NCBI GenBank assembly: GCA_963805495.1
Contig: CAWDUQ010000005.1
Location: 272,353 to 336,352 of the forward strand
DNA from: DAHUXD01 sp963805495
GTDB taxonomy: Bacteria > Acidobacteriota > Thermoanaerobaculia > UBA5066 > Gp7-AA6
Direction of reading: 5' to 3'
DNA: 64,000 nucleotides
Under the pieces are notes generated by a model that ran no database searches, was not told where the DNA came from, and saw nothing but the letters and a program-made list of their open reading frames with translations. This document shows positions 1-8,935 of the stretch, piece by piece (the first letter of the stretch is position 1; every line of letters starts with the position of its first letter). The translations under genes were made by a program, and so were the position numbers.

Positions 1-2603
1 AGGAGGAACGCCGCCATCTGGGCGCGCGTGACCGAGTTCGTCGGGCAATAGACGCCGGCGCCGCAGCCGCCCGTGATCCCGTTGTGGAAGATGTTCTCGA
101 TGAACGCGTAGAACTGCTGTGACGTCGGCACGTCGGCGAAGCTCAGGCCCACGTGGAGCTTCCAGTTCTTCAGGTGCGGCAGGCTCAGGGATTCGTCGAA
201 GCTGGCGTCCCAGTGAGGCGCGGGCCGCGCGCCGGTCACCGTCATGCCGTAGCAGTTGTGGGATGGAGTGGCGTTGTAGCAATCGGTGTTCCCGCCAGCG
301 CCGACGCTGCCGTAGTCGGCCGTGACGTCGGCGATCGAGTAGCTCGGCCCGGCCGGTCCGGTGAGATTGGACGCACCGCCGGAGAACATCAGAGGCACCG
401 CGGCCGTGTTCTCCCATGCGGGAGCGACGACCACGGTCTCTCCCGACTCCAGGACGCCATTCAGGTTCGATGTCGAGCCCGAGCCGTGCCCGTCGACACT
501 CATCGGACGCGGGCTCGGGATCGCGGCCGTCGGCGTCGGCGTCGGCACTGGTGTCGTGCTGGTCGGCGCGAAGGTCGGCGTCGGCGGCCCGGGTGTCGTG
601 CTGGTCGGCGCGAAGGTCGGCGGCACCGGCGTTAACGTCGGCGTGTTCGTTGGCGTGCTCGTCGGCGGCACCGGAGTGAACGTCGCCGTCGGCGGCACCG
701 GCGTAAAGGTCGGCGTGAACGTCGGCAGCACCGGAGTGAACGTCGGAGTTCTTGTCGACGTGTTCGTCGGCGTGTTCGTCGGCAGCACCGGGGTGAACGT
801 CGGCGTGAACGTCGGCGTATTCGTCGGCGGCACCGGGGTGAAGGTCGGAGTTCTCGTCGGCGTGCTGGTCGGGGTGTTCGTCGGAGGGGGCACCGCGACA
901 CACTCCGCGAACTTGAAGTTGCCGATGCGCGTGCGCCAGTTGAAGCTGCCGTTCGTGGCGATGTACTCCTGCGTGTACCAGAAGGTGCAGTCGTCTACCG
1001 GGTCGATGCTCATCGCGCTGTAGTCGCCCCATCGGTTGAGGGGGTTGCCTAGCGGGGTCTCCGTCTGACTGCCCGTTCCGTCGAACAGATGGGCTTCGCC
1101 CTGCCCCAGGGTGCTGGCGGTATCGGTCACCAGCCGTCCCGCGTACCGAATCTGGGGGTTGATGGTCGCGTCGGAGGCGCTGAACCCGAGCGCGAGGTTG
1201 CCCGCGTTGTCCTGCGCCACGCTGCCCATCCAGCGCCCGACGGTGTCGGGCTGGTAGGTGCTCTGCTGGGCGACGGTCACCGGTCCGGCGGTGACGTTGC
1301 GAAGCTCGAACCATCGTATGCCGGCGACACCGCCCGAGCTGACGGCAAAATTGCCGACCACCGATTCGAAGCCGCCGAAGTTGCGGTAGGCGAGGCGGTG
1401 CATCAGCCGGTCGCCGATGCCGTCCAGCTTGTTGGTCGTGCCGAGCTGGGGAACGCAGGCCTGCGTCGCCGGGCAGAGCGACGTGAAGGCAGCGCTCGCC
1501 GGGCTGGCGAAGAGGGTGAACGTCGAGTTGGCGGGGACGGCGAAATCGGCGTGGAAGTGGAAGACCTTGAAGACGCCGGCCCACGGATATTCCACAAACG
1601 TGGCCGGAGCGCCAGCGACCGGCAGAGCTGAGCCGTCCAGGTCGGCCGGGTTGTACGGGGCCTCGGTCGGTCCGCTATTCCCCGGACTGACGAACGTGGC
1701 CGGGAGTCCGGACACCATCTTCGCGCGGTCGAAGGCGAACGCCTGTGGGCCGACGTAGGACGTCCCCGACGGATTGAATACGACCATGCTCATGTAGTAG
1801 CCGTCGGGCCAGACCGAGAGCTTGGGATAGTCGAAAAAGTTCGTGCCCAGGTGAAAGCCATACCGGTAATAGGACCCGGTGGCGTCGCTCGAGGTCGAGA
1901 CGGCGACACATTCGTCGGTCGGCGTGCCGGAGCCGGCGAACTGGCTGATGACCCAGCGGTTGGCGAGCTGGTCGTAGATCACGATCGGGTCGCCGTCGCC
2001 ACTGCTCTCGCAGACGCCGCCGAAGCCCGACCAGAGCGTGGAGATGCCGACGGGGCCGAAAACCGAGGCGCCCGAGGCCTTGTTGAAGACCTGGACGCCT
2101 TTGTTCACGACCTGGACGTACTGCGTCAGGCCCACCTCGCCGTCCGTGTCCGGCGGCGCGCAAAAGCAGCCCACTCCCGGGTAGACGATGCCGTCGAAGC
2201 TCAGCGTGGTTCCGGGCATGTTCGGCGCGGGGACATGCAGGTTCTGAACGACTTCATCCGGGCTGTCCTTGTGAACCAACGGCACTTTCCGATTCTCGTT
2301 CGCCTCGCGGTCGCCTACGAACCCATAAGGCACCGGCTCCATGTCCCGCAGCGGCGGCGAGGTGTCGTTGCGATACGAGGTTCCCGAGATGACGTCTTCG
2401 GGGGGCGCCTCCGGGAGATCGGCGGAGCGGCGGCGCATGGCGGCGCCGAGGACGCTCACAGGGGCAGCCAGGGGCGCCTTCGGGAGGAGCGGCGCGCCGA
2501 CCCCGACCTTCTTGACCTGGGCCGCGCCCGGAGGAGCCAGGAGCGCAACCGGCAGGATGACGACCGCGAGTTTGAGAAAGCTCCGCCGGATTCGACCCGT
2601 CAA
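1..2603 (-). CDS. Large secreted protein with Pro/Thr linker and SLH-like C-terminus (partial)
   Basis: An open frame of 867 codons runs off the left edge. No ATG is usable at the 5' end: a stop lies in frame just upstream, and the first start is TTG at 2603, preceded by GGAG at 7-nt spacing. The product starts with an Arg-rich stretch and a hydrophobic segment ending APPGAAQ, a probable signal peptide. Residues ~100-560 are a mixed globular region of no recognised family. Residues ~568-688 are a Pro/Thr-rich linker of PTFTP/PTNTPT repeats. After a short globular part comes an SLH-like module (AGVYCPTNSVTRAQMAAF), cut by the window edge. The same module ends the proteins at 4208-5023 and 9831-12218, so surface display or anchoring is inferred. 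Ligand or enzymatic role unknown. Confidence 0.8.
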   Translation of the reverse strand, partial: MTGRIRRSFLKLAVVILPVALLAPPGAAQVKKVGVGAPLLPKAPLAAPVSVLGAAMRRRSADLPEAPPEDVISGTSYRNDTSPPLRDMEPVPYGFVGDREANENRKVPLVHKDSPDEVVQNLHVPAPNMPGTTLSFDGIVYPGVGCFCAPPDTDGEVGLTQYVQVVNKGVQVFNKASGASVFGPVGISTLWSGFGGVCESSGDGDPIVIYDQLANRWVISQFAGSGTPTDECVAVSTSSDATGSYYRYGFHLGTNFFDYPKLSVWPDGYYMSMVVFNPSGTSYVGPQAFAFDRAKMVSGLPATFVSPGNSGPTEAPYNPADLDGSALPVAGAPATFVEYPWAGVFKVFHFHADFAVPANSTFTLFASPASAAFTSLCPATQACVPQLGTTNKLDGIGDRLMHRLAYRNFGGFESVVGNFAVSSGGVAGIRWFELRNVTAGPVTVAQQSTYQPDTVGRWMGSVAQDNAGNLALGFSASDATINPQIRYAGRLVTDTASTLGQGEAHLFDGTGSQTETPLGNPLNRWGDYSAMSIDPVDDCTFWYTQEYIATNGSFNWRTRIGNFKFAECVAVPPPTNTPTSTPTRTPTFTPVPPTNTPTFTPTFTPVLPTNTPTNTSTRTPTFTPVLPTFTPTFTPVPPTATFTPVPPTSTPTNTPTLTPVPPTFAPTSTTPGPPTPTFAPTSTTPVPTPTPTAAIPSPRPMSVDGHGSGSTSNLNGVLESGETVVVAPAWENTAAVPLMFSGGASNLTGPAGPSYSIADVTADYGSVGAGGNTDCYNATPSHNCYGMTVTGARPAPHWDASFDESLSLPHLKNWKLHVGLSFADVPTSQQFYAFIENIFHNGITGGCGAGVYCPTNSVTRAQMAAFL

Positions 2604-2726
2604 GCCGAGGCTCCGACGTCATTCCGCTGTGCGCCCGATAAATTAGTCAGTGATCACGAGTGTAACCGCGCTCGCGAACCAAAGCCACATTGAAAAGCAG
2701 GTGCGGGAAATCACATTCGGCGGCGC

Positions 2727-4139
2727 TCACCAAGTCCTTCGCAGCGGATGCGCCTCGGTGTTGAAGACGACCTTCTCCAGATCGCCCGGCTCCTCCGAGA
2801 AAAGGAGGTAGAGGTATTTGAGTGTCTCGGCAAGAAAGTAGCTCGGCATCAGGTCGCCCTTTTCTTTGCTGACGACGCTCTTCAAAACCGTGTCGCCCGC
2901 GTCCGTTCGGCAATGCGCGCGGATGCTCTCGAAGAACGTCCGGCCCATCTCCAGATAGCGCGGGTCTTTCGTCAAGCGGTGAAGGTAGAAGGCCGACTCG
3001 ATGATCTCGGGCCGCAGCCGATAGCCCGGAGACACGACGCGCATCCGCCGGTAGTCGAGAAGCTCGGGCTCGATGCCGCGAAGGTTCCACATCGCAAAGC
3101 ACGATTCCTGAAGTCGGCGGGCATGATCGAGATCTCCCCCGAGCGCCAGCACGCCCGGCAGGAACGCGTGGAGCGCCCCGAACTCGTTCGCGGTCCGCTT
3201 CCCGGTCATCATGTCCACCTGGCCGTACCAGAGACCTGACGGCGCTTCGTCGGCCAGGTGTGCGTTCAGCGCCCGAAGGCTCTCGGCCCACATCCGCTCG
3301 CAATCGGAGTCGCCAAAGAGCCGCCCGCACTTCAAGAGGTACTCGTAGTACGAGTCGATCCCTCCCCCGACGTGGCTCGCGGGGCTGAGCCATTCTCCCG
3401 TCTCGACGTCGATCTCTTCGCCGACGAGACCGAGCGCCGATCGGCGTGAGTAGAGGGCCGTCAGGGCTTTCTTCGCCTTCTCGTAGAAGACCGGTTTCCC
3501 GGTCAGCTTCGCCAGCGTGCCGAACTCGAGGAGCAGCGTTCCGATCTCCGCCGGGTTCGACCGCGCGCCGGATGCTTTTCCGGTTTTCAGATTGACGTAC
3601 ATGTAAGGCATCCCGGTGGGCGACGAAAAAGCCGGCAGGAGCCGGGTCCCCAGGTCTTCCGCCAGGAGCAGGAGGCGCGGATCGCCGGTCGCCTGGTAGG
3701 CGGAGAGCAGGCCTCCGAGGATACGGATCGTGATCTCGAAGTTCTTGACCGCGATGTCTCTGTCGAAGGAGAGCTTCTCGAGGATCAGGCCCTTCGCCCG
3801 AGCGGCCTCGTCTTTCAGACCCATCAACAGCAGCGTGTCCAGGGCGTCCACGGGAGTCATCAGGAGCGATTCCCGGTGCCAGTCGTGGGCCGTCCGGCTC
3901 ACGGGCTTGAGCTCGTCGTGTCCCCACGCATATCGCTCGTATCCCCGCCAGGCGTGGAGAAGCTCTTCTCGGACCTGCGCCGCCAGGGCCGCGCGATCCG
4001 AAGCGGCGGGCGAGCGCGTTGGAACAGGGGCGGCGGCCGCGGTGAAAACGGCAGCCAGCGCGACCAGGGCGGCGAGGTTCCAAATCCTTGCGGCCGCCCG
4101 AGGGCGGGGACAAGCCCCGCCCCTACCCTTGCCGATCAT
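2727..4139 (-). CDS. Glycoside hydrolase family 47 (alpha-mannosidase-like), secreted
   Basis: A 470-residue protein with an N-terminal hydrophobic segment (LAALVALAAVFTAAAAP) and an (alpha/alpha) barrel-type sequence resembling class I alpha-1,2-mannosidases: DALDTLLLMGL, FEITIRILGGLLSAY, GHxxGG-type SHVGGGIDSYYEYLLK, and RPEIIESAFYLHRLT. GH47 enzymes trim terminal alpha-1,2-mannose from glycans. They are mainly eukaryotic with scattered bacterial members. ATG 4139 was chosen because GGAAG lies upstream and no other start precedes the signal segment. The first ~20 codons are partly encoded by a dispersed palindromic repeat (4091-4126), giving the odd n-region RGGACPRPRAAAR. Substrate not determinable from sequence. 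Confidence 0.85.
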   Translation of the reverse strand: MIGKGRGGACPRPRAAARIWNLAALVALAAVFTAAAAPVPTRSPAASDRAALAAQVREELLHAWRGYERYAWGHDELKPVSRTAHDWHRESLLMTPVDALDTLLLMGLKDEAARAKGLILEKLSFDRDIAVKNFEITIRILGGLLSAYQATGDPRLLLLAEDLGTRLLPAFSSPTGMPYMYVNLKTGKASGARSNPAEIGTLLLEFGTLAKLTGKPVFYEKAKKALTALYSRRSALGLVGEEIDVETGEWLSPASHVGGGIDSYYEYLLKCGRLFGDSDCERMWAESLRALNAHLADEAPSGLWYGQVDMMTGKRTANEFGALHAFLPGVLALGGDLDHARRLQESCFAMWNLRGIEPELLDYRRMRVVSPGYRLRPEIIESAFYLHRLTKDPRYLEMGRTFFESIRAHCRTDAGDTVLKSVVSKEKGDLMPSYFLAETLKYLYLLFSEEPGDLEKVVFNTEAHPLRRTW

Positions 4140-4197
4140 GACAAGACTTCCGGGCAGCACATCAGTGTTCGCGGGCCGCCCTCGGGCGGCCGCCCCG
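4091..4197. repeat. Dispersed GC-rich palindrome, copy 1 (two halves)
   Basis: 4091-4126 reads CGGCCGCCCG...GGGCGGGGACAAGCCCCGCC..., and 4171-4196 carries the companion half with GGGCCGCCC/GGGCGGCC symmetry. The same palindrome recurs near 22313, 23858, 24004, 24168, 24408, 27120, 41566, 49720, 49916 and 50121. This copy overlaps the 5' end of the GH47 gene. Confidence 0.85.
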
Positions 4198-4207
4198 ACA
4201 CAGCACC

Positions 4208-5023
4208 CTAGGGGCTGCTGTTCGGCCAGTAGAGCCCGAGCCCCTTTGCCAGGAAGACGGCCATCTGCCGGCGCGTCAACGTCGCGTCCGGACAGTAGTT
4301 GCCGCCGCCGCAGCCCGCCGTGATCCCGGAAGCGACCAGCGCCTCGATGTACTGGAACCCGGGGTCGGACGTCGGCACGTCTCCGAAAGTCGCCATCACC
4401 GGCGCCGGGCTCACGGTTCGATGCCACCAGACCGCAGCTTCCAGAAAGCGCACGGATCCGTCCCTCGGCCCTCCCACCCAGTTCACGAAGAGGTAAAAAC
4501 TGTGGCCGGCGTTCGCCGCGACCTGATACCCGATGAGCTCCGACGACGTGACCGCGCACCCGTTCGTGACGGTCGTCGAGACGTCCGCGAAATCGCCGAT
4601 ATCCGCGCCGCCTCCGAAGACGAGCGGCGCCGCCGTACCGTTGTCGTTGCAGACGTTGAGCGTGACGTAGTCGATGATCGCGCCCTCGGGAACCTGGAGG
4701 TTCGCCTCGAAGGTGGGGCCCGTGATCCCGTCCGGCGCGTTGTTCGGGGTCACGACCACCGGCTGGGTAGGCCACACCTGTCCAAGGAAAGTCGTGAAGG
4801 TTATCGACGAGTTGTCCGGCCGAAATGCCTGGGGTATGAACGTCGAAACCGTATCGCCGGCCGTGCCGTAGTCATTCGGGCTGGTCGTGAGGCCCGGCTG
4901 GACCGGCCGAGCATCGGCTCCGGGTTTCGGCGCACCCATGTAGCGTCCGCTCCCCCCGGTCGCCGCCACGAGGATCGAAGACACAGCGAAGCTGAGCGAT
5001 GCGATCAATACGCGCGATTTCAT
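4208..5023 (-). CDS. Secreted protein with C-terminal SLH-like module
   Basis: A 271-residue protein with a clear signal peptide (MKSRVLIASLSFAVSSILVA) and an excellent ribosome site (AAAGGAGGAC, 6 nt before ATG). Residues ~30-200 look like a beta-rich domain with no catalytic motif. The last ~60 residues are the SLH-like module: FGDVPTSDPGFQYIEALVAS, then GITAGCGGGNYCPD, then LTRRQMAVFLAKGLGL. The paired cysteines in CGGGNYC are shared with the proteins at 1-2603 and 9831-12218 and may form a disulfide. It is separated from the GH47 gene by the copy-1 palindrome. Likely a surface protein; function unknown. Confidence 0.85.
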   Translation of the reverse strand: MKSRVLIASLSFAVSSILVAATGGSGRYMGAPKPGADARPVQPGLTTSPNDYGTAGDTVSTFIPQAFRPDNSSITFTTFLGQVWPTQPVVVTPNNAPDGITGPTFEANLQVPEGAIIDYVTLNVCNDNGTAAPLVFGGGADIGDFADVSTTVTNGCAVTSSELIGYQVAANAGHSFYLFVNWVGGPRDGSVRFLEAAVWWHRTVSPAPVMATFGDVPTSDPGFQYIEALVASGITAGCGGGNYCPDATLTRRQMAVFLAKGLGLYWPNSSP

Positions 5024-5149
5024 TCTTTCGTCCTCCTTTGGACCGATGCTACAGCGGTCGCGTGCCCATGGCAGGCAGATCGAACGAGAAAAGCGGCGAG
5101 TAACCGGCTCGAAAATTGGCGGAACAGAGGCCTTGAGCTGACCTCGCCG

Positions 5150-5824
5150 CTAGCCGAACCCCGGACCGGCCGAGCGGTCCCCTCCGGTCCTCTGGAGAAA
5201 ATCCGAAGCCCACTTCTTCCAGGCGTCGGACAGCCGGGGGACATCGCGCAGACGCCCCGCTTCCCGCCGATCGCGGGTGTAGATGCGAAAGACGTCGCGA
5301 ACGGTGAGGTCGATGCTCGGCCGGTGTATCCGTCGGATTTCGTCTCCGGCACCCACCTCGCCCTCCTCGACGATTCGGAGGTAGGCCCCGGGGCGAAGAG
5401 CCTCGGTGAACCGACGCGGAAACTGGTCATCGTTCATTCGAACGCCGAGCCTCCAGCACGGGACCCTGGGCTCCGAGACCTCGAGCACCATGGTCCCCGC
5501 CTTCCAGCGTTCCCCGATCACGGCATCGTTGACCTCGATGCCCTCGGTGGTCAGGTTCTCGCCGAACTCACCGTGGCTGAAGGGACGGCCGATTTGCACT
5601 TCCCACCAACGCGCATCCTCGACGGCGTACGCGTAGACCGCTTTGTCCGGCCCACCATGGGCCCCGCGATCCGCCTGCTCGTCACCCGAGAGGTTCACGC
5701 CCCGGGCGGCGATCCGCCCGACCACCGGGGTCTTCCAGATGGCGCTCCGGGCGGCGCGGCCCTTGAATTCGAACTCGTGCGCCGTTCCCACGTTGACGGA
5801 GAGAATTCTGCCTGCCGGAATCAT
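5150..5824 (-). CDS. MOSC domain protein (YiiM-like)
   Basis: A 224-residue protein matching stand-alone MOSC proteins: SGDEQADRGAHGGPDKAVYAY, then FGENLTTEG, then the conserved cysteine in EPRVPCWRLG, expected to bind the sulfur of molybdenum cofactor or a related sulfur carrier. Stand-alone MOSC proteins of this type are linked to detoxification of N-hydroxylated compounds or molybdenum-sulfur handling. It stands alone between the SLH-like protein and the kinase block, and no molybdopterin synthesis gene is nearby. Start ATG 5824 keeps the whole family N-terminus. Confidence 0.88.
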   Translation of the reverse strand: MIPAGRILSVNVGTAHEFEFKGRAARSAIWKTPVVGRIAARGVNLSGDEQADRGAHGGPDKAVYAYAVEDARWWEVQIGRPFSHGEFGENLTTEGIEVNDAVIGERWKAGTMVLEVSEPRVPCWRLGVRMNDDQFPRRFTEALRPGAYLRIVEEGEVGAGDEIRRIHRPSIDLTVRDVFRIYTRDRREAGRLRDVPRLSDAWKKWASDFLQRTGGDRSAGPGFG

Positions 5825-5962
5825 CCTTGCCTCCCTGGCCTTTGGCCGTCGATCCCCGCCGAAGCCTAACCGCGTCGACGAGCGATTTCGCCCGGAATCG
5901 ACTCAAGTCAGCGCCAGGTACTAATGCGCGAGGCGCACGGCCACCGATCCCTCGCCCACGGT

Positions 5963-6012
5963 TGCGGAGGAGGGATCTGAACCTCCACCTTCGGGTTGTC
6001 AGAACACCCCAA
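5963..6012 (-). pseudogene. Degenerate tRNA 3'-half fragment
   Basis: On the minus strand this reads as an anticodon-arm remnant, a T-arm (GGAGGTTCAGATCCCTC) and an acceptor 3' side ending CCGCAACC. It aligns with the 3' half of the tRNA-fMet at 16150-16226 with many substitutions. No matching 5' acceptor lies upstream, so it cannot fold as a full tRNA. The rest of 5825-6076 shows nothing recognisable. Confidence 0.45.
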
Positions 6013-6076
6013 AAGTCGCGACCCGAGACTCAGGAGCGCCGAGTCGATTCAGACAACGGGTCTGCATAACAGCCCG

Positions 6077-8935
6077 TCAACGCGCCGAGGCGAGCGCGCG
6101 GACCTCCTGTGTACGCGGATCCGCGTCACCGTGGTGGCGCCGAAAGCGTTCAAGCGCTTCCTGCAAGTCTCGACGCGCGCGGTCACGATTTCCCTGGCTC
6201 TGAGCCACTCTCCCGCAGGCAAGGAGCATCTCGTCCAGGCGCGGGTCTTCCGGGTCGACTTTGCGCTGGAGCTGGATGGCCTGGTCCAGCAGCAGCCGAG
6301 CCTCGACGAGGTTTTCCGGGGTTGGCCGCCCGAGCAGGTCGAGAGCGAGTTGAAACCGGGTCATCGGAATGGAGGGGTTCTCCGGTCCCGCCGTTCTCAA
6401 TCGGATCGCCAGCGCTTTTCGATGAAGCGCGGTCGCCTGATCGAGGTGCCCTTTCAGGCGCAGTACCTCCCCATACGCATTGAGGGGCGCCCGCCGGTTG
6501 CTCGCCTCGCTGCCGTAGACGGATTCCAGGCCTTCCGTCGCCTCTCGGAGCGCGGCCTCGGCTGCATCCAGCTCTCCCTGGCGCAACAGCAACTCTCCGA
6601 GGTTGCCGAGCGCATGGAACGTAACCTGATGTCTCGTGCCAAGCTCGGATCGGGCCAGGGCGAGAGCCTCCTCGAGCCGCTGCCGCGCTTCCGGGTAGCG
6701 TTCCTGGGCCGTCAGGGACACCCCCAGCACGCGCAAGGCGTCGGCGGCGTCGGGAAGATCGAGAGTCCGGTAAATTCTGAGCGCCTCGGTCAGGGACGCT
6801 TCCGCGTCCGCGTAGCGCCTCTCGCTGACGTACAGAGAACCCTGATCGATGAGGGTCGAGGCGAGGAGGGGATGATTGCCTCCCAGGCTCTTTCGCTCCA
6901 CGGCGAGCGCACGTTCGAACTCCTGCTTCGCTACGACCCGCTGGCCGCGAAACGCATGCAGCTCGGCCAGGCTCCAGAGCGCTTCTGCGGTTTGCGGATT
7001 GTCCTGGCCGAGCGTGCGTTCGAAGAGCGTGGCCGCCTCGCCATACGAAGATTCGGCATCGGCGTACCGGCTCGAGTTCTCCTGGATGAGGCCGAGAAGC
7101 AAGAGGCTGGCTGCCATCTTCGCGCTGGCGGGGTCGTTTCGGCGACGCGACGCAACGACTTCCCGTGCGAGCACGAGCGCTTCGTCGTTCTTGGTTCGAT
7201 TGAGCAGGACCTCCGCGAGAGCCTGCTTTGCGCGCAGGGTCTCGGCGCCGTCTGCGCCATAGGCCGCGGCGAGCCTCGGGAGCAGAGTCCGCAGATCCCG
7301 CTCGGCTGCTTCTTCCTCCGCGAGGGCCGACCGAATTTCCGCCAGAGTCAGCCGGCTCAGATCAGTCGCCGGGTCGGAGTCGCCGAGAACTCGGCGCCTC
7401 TCGGCGATTGCCCTCTCGGCCAGATTCTTTGCCTGCGGCAGGGCTCCGAGGTTGAGATCGATCTGAGAGACCGCGTCATAGAGGGCGGCCCGAACCTCGG
7501 GCTCGGCGGAGAGCTCCGTTTCGATGCGGCGCGTCCCATCTGCGAGAAGCTGCCGTGCCGTGATCTTCTCTCCGCCCCCCTGATTCGGGTCCGAACCGTT
7601 GAACAGGTCGATGAGAAATTCCTGGACCCGTTCTGCCCGGCGTGCATTCGCTTCGGCTCGCACCGCATTTGCCCTGGCTCGCCGCGCCTGCCAGGTCGTG
7701 CCGGCCAGGCCCGCGAACAGAGTCAGCAGCGTCAGCGAAGCGGCGGCAACGCCAGCGCGATGGCGGCGGGCGAACTTTCCAGCGCGGTACCGGAAGGTAT
7801 CCGGCCGTGCCTCGACGCGCTGACCGGAAAGGTGCCGCCTCAGATCCTCGCCGAGGGCCGCAGCACCCGCATACCGCCGCTCCGGCTCCCGGCGCAATGC
7901 CTTGAGCGCGATCGCATCCAGATCGTTGGCCAGGAGCGCCACCAGCCGCGCGCTCTCACGCGGCGGCAGGGCCGCCGCACCGGCATCCCCCGTTGCGACG
8001 GCTCGGCTCGGTCTTTCGACGGCTTCCTGTTCGACCTCGGAGGCCAGCTGCGCCGCCGAACCGGCGTGCCGATGGTGTGGAAGTACGCCGGTCAGGAGCT
8101 CGTAGAGAACCATGCCCAAGGCGTAAACGTCGGTCGCGGTCGTCACGGGCTCGCCCAGAATCTGTTCGGGTGCGGCGTAGGCTGGAGTGAGAACGCGCTC
8201 TTCGACCTGTGTCAACGGCCCTGCCTCCTCGTCCTCGGAAAGCACTTTCGCGATCCCGAAGTCGAGGAGCTTGACCTGGCCGTCTCTCGTCACGAGCACG
8301 TTGGAAGGCTTGATGTCTCTATGAACGACCAACCTCCGATGCGCGGCATCCACGGCCTGGCAGCAAGTGAGGACCAGGCGCAGGCGCTCGTCGAGCGCGA
8401 GCCGCCGGTTGCGGCAGTACTCGGTGATCGGCTCGCCCTCGACCAGCTCCATGACGAAATACGGCCGGCCGTCCGCGGTGCCACCGTCGAGGAGCCTCGC
8501 GATGTGGGGATGGTCGAGCCGGGCCAGGACCTGGCGCTCCTGGAGGAAGCGCCGGCGCACGCCCTCGGTATCGGTGCCCCGTTTCAGGAGCTTGATCGCG
8601 ACGCGCTGCTCGAATTGCCCGTCCGCTCGCTCGGCCAGAAAGACGTCCCCCATTCCTCCGCGCCCGAGCCGCTCGAGAACGCAATAGGCGCCGATCCGGC
8701 CCGGAGGGATGTCCTCGGGGTCACCGTCGTCGCCCAGAAGCTCTCCGGCAAGGCTCGCCGGCGGGTGATCCAGGAATTGGGCCGCCCGGCTGCGGAGCGT
8801 CAGCAGCCATTCGACGGCCTCGCGCAGGTCCGGTTTCGCCTCGGCGAGTCGCGCCGCGCGTTGGCGCGGATCAAGATCAACGAGCTCTTCGAAGAGCGCG
8901 CGTTCCTTTGCCCAACGCGCCGCCGCGTCGCTCAT
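6077..8935 (-). CDS. Membrane Ser/Thr protein kinase with TPR sensor region
   Basis: A 952-residue protein. Residues ~82-370 are a complete Hanks-type kinase: glycine loop GRGGMG (91-96), ATP-binding K115, catalytic HRD (205-207) with KPSN, DFG (225-227) and APE (255-257). A transmembrane helix lies at ~394-414. The remainder (~430-950) is a long array of TPRs, expected outside the membrane or as a protein-binding scaffold. The ATG overlaps the stop of the upstream ECF sigma gene (ATGA), so the two are translationally coupled. This sigma-kinase pairing is typical of Acidobacteriota and Planctomycetes, where the kinase may act on the sigma pathway. Substrate unknown. Confidence 0.93.
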   Translation of the reverse strand: MSDAAARWAKERALFEELVDLDPRQRAARLAEAKPDLREAVEWLLTLRSRAAQFLDHPPASLAGELLGDDGDPEDIPPGRIGAYCVLERLGRGGMGDVFLAERADGQFEQRVAIKLLKRGTDTEGVRRRFLQERQVLARLDHPHIARLLDGGTADGRPYFVMELVEGEPITEYCRNRRLALDERLRLVLTCCQAVDAAHRRLVVHRDIKPSNVLVTRDGQVKLLDFGIAKVLSEDEEAGPLTQVEERVLTPAYAAPEQILGEPVTTATDVYALGMVLYELLTGVLPHHRHAGSAAQLASEVEQEAVERPSRAVATGDAGAAALPPRESARLVALLANDLDAIALKALRREPERRYAGAAALGEDLRRHLSGQRVEARPDTFRYRAGKFARRHRAGVAAASLTLLTLFAGLAGTTWQARRARANAVRAEANARRAERVQEFLIDLFNGSDPNQGGGEKITARQLLADGTRRIETELSAEPEVRAALYDAVSQIDLNLGALPQAKNLAERAIAERRRVLGDSDPATDLSRLTLAEIRSALAEEEAAERDLRTLLPRLAAAYGADGAETLRAKQALAEVLLNRTKNDEALVLAREVVASRRRNDPASAKMAASLLLLGLIQENSSRYADAESSYGEAATLFERTLGQDNPQTAEALWSLAELHAFRGQRVVAKQEFERALAVERKSLGGNHPLLASTLIDQGSLYVSERRYADAEASLTEALRIYRTLDLPDAADALRVLGVSLTAQERYPEARQRLEEALALARSELGTRHQVTFHALGNLGELLLRQGELDAAEAALREATEGLESVYGSEASNRRAPLNAYGEVLRLKGHLDQATALHRKALAIRLRTAGPENPSIPMTRFQLALDLLGRPTPENLVEARLLLDQAIQLQRKVDPEDPRLDEMLLACGRVAQSQGNRDRARRDLQEALERFRRHHGDADPRTQEVRALASAR

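Noticed and set aside
361..1023. Plus-strand Val/Gly repeat protein
   Set aside because: It is the antisense reading of the Pro/Thr linker of the minus-strand secreted protein.
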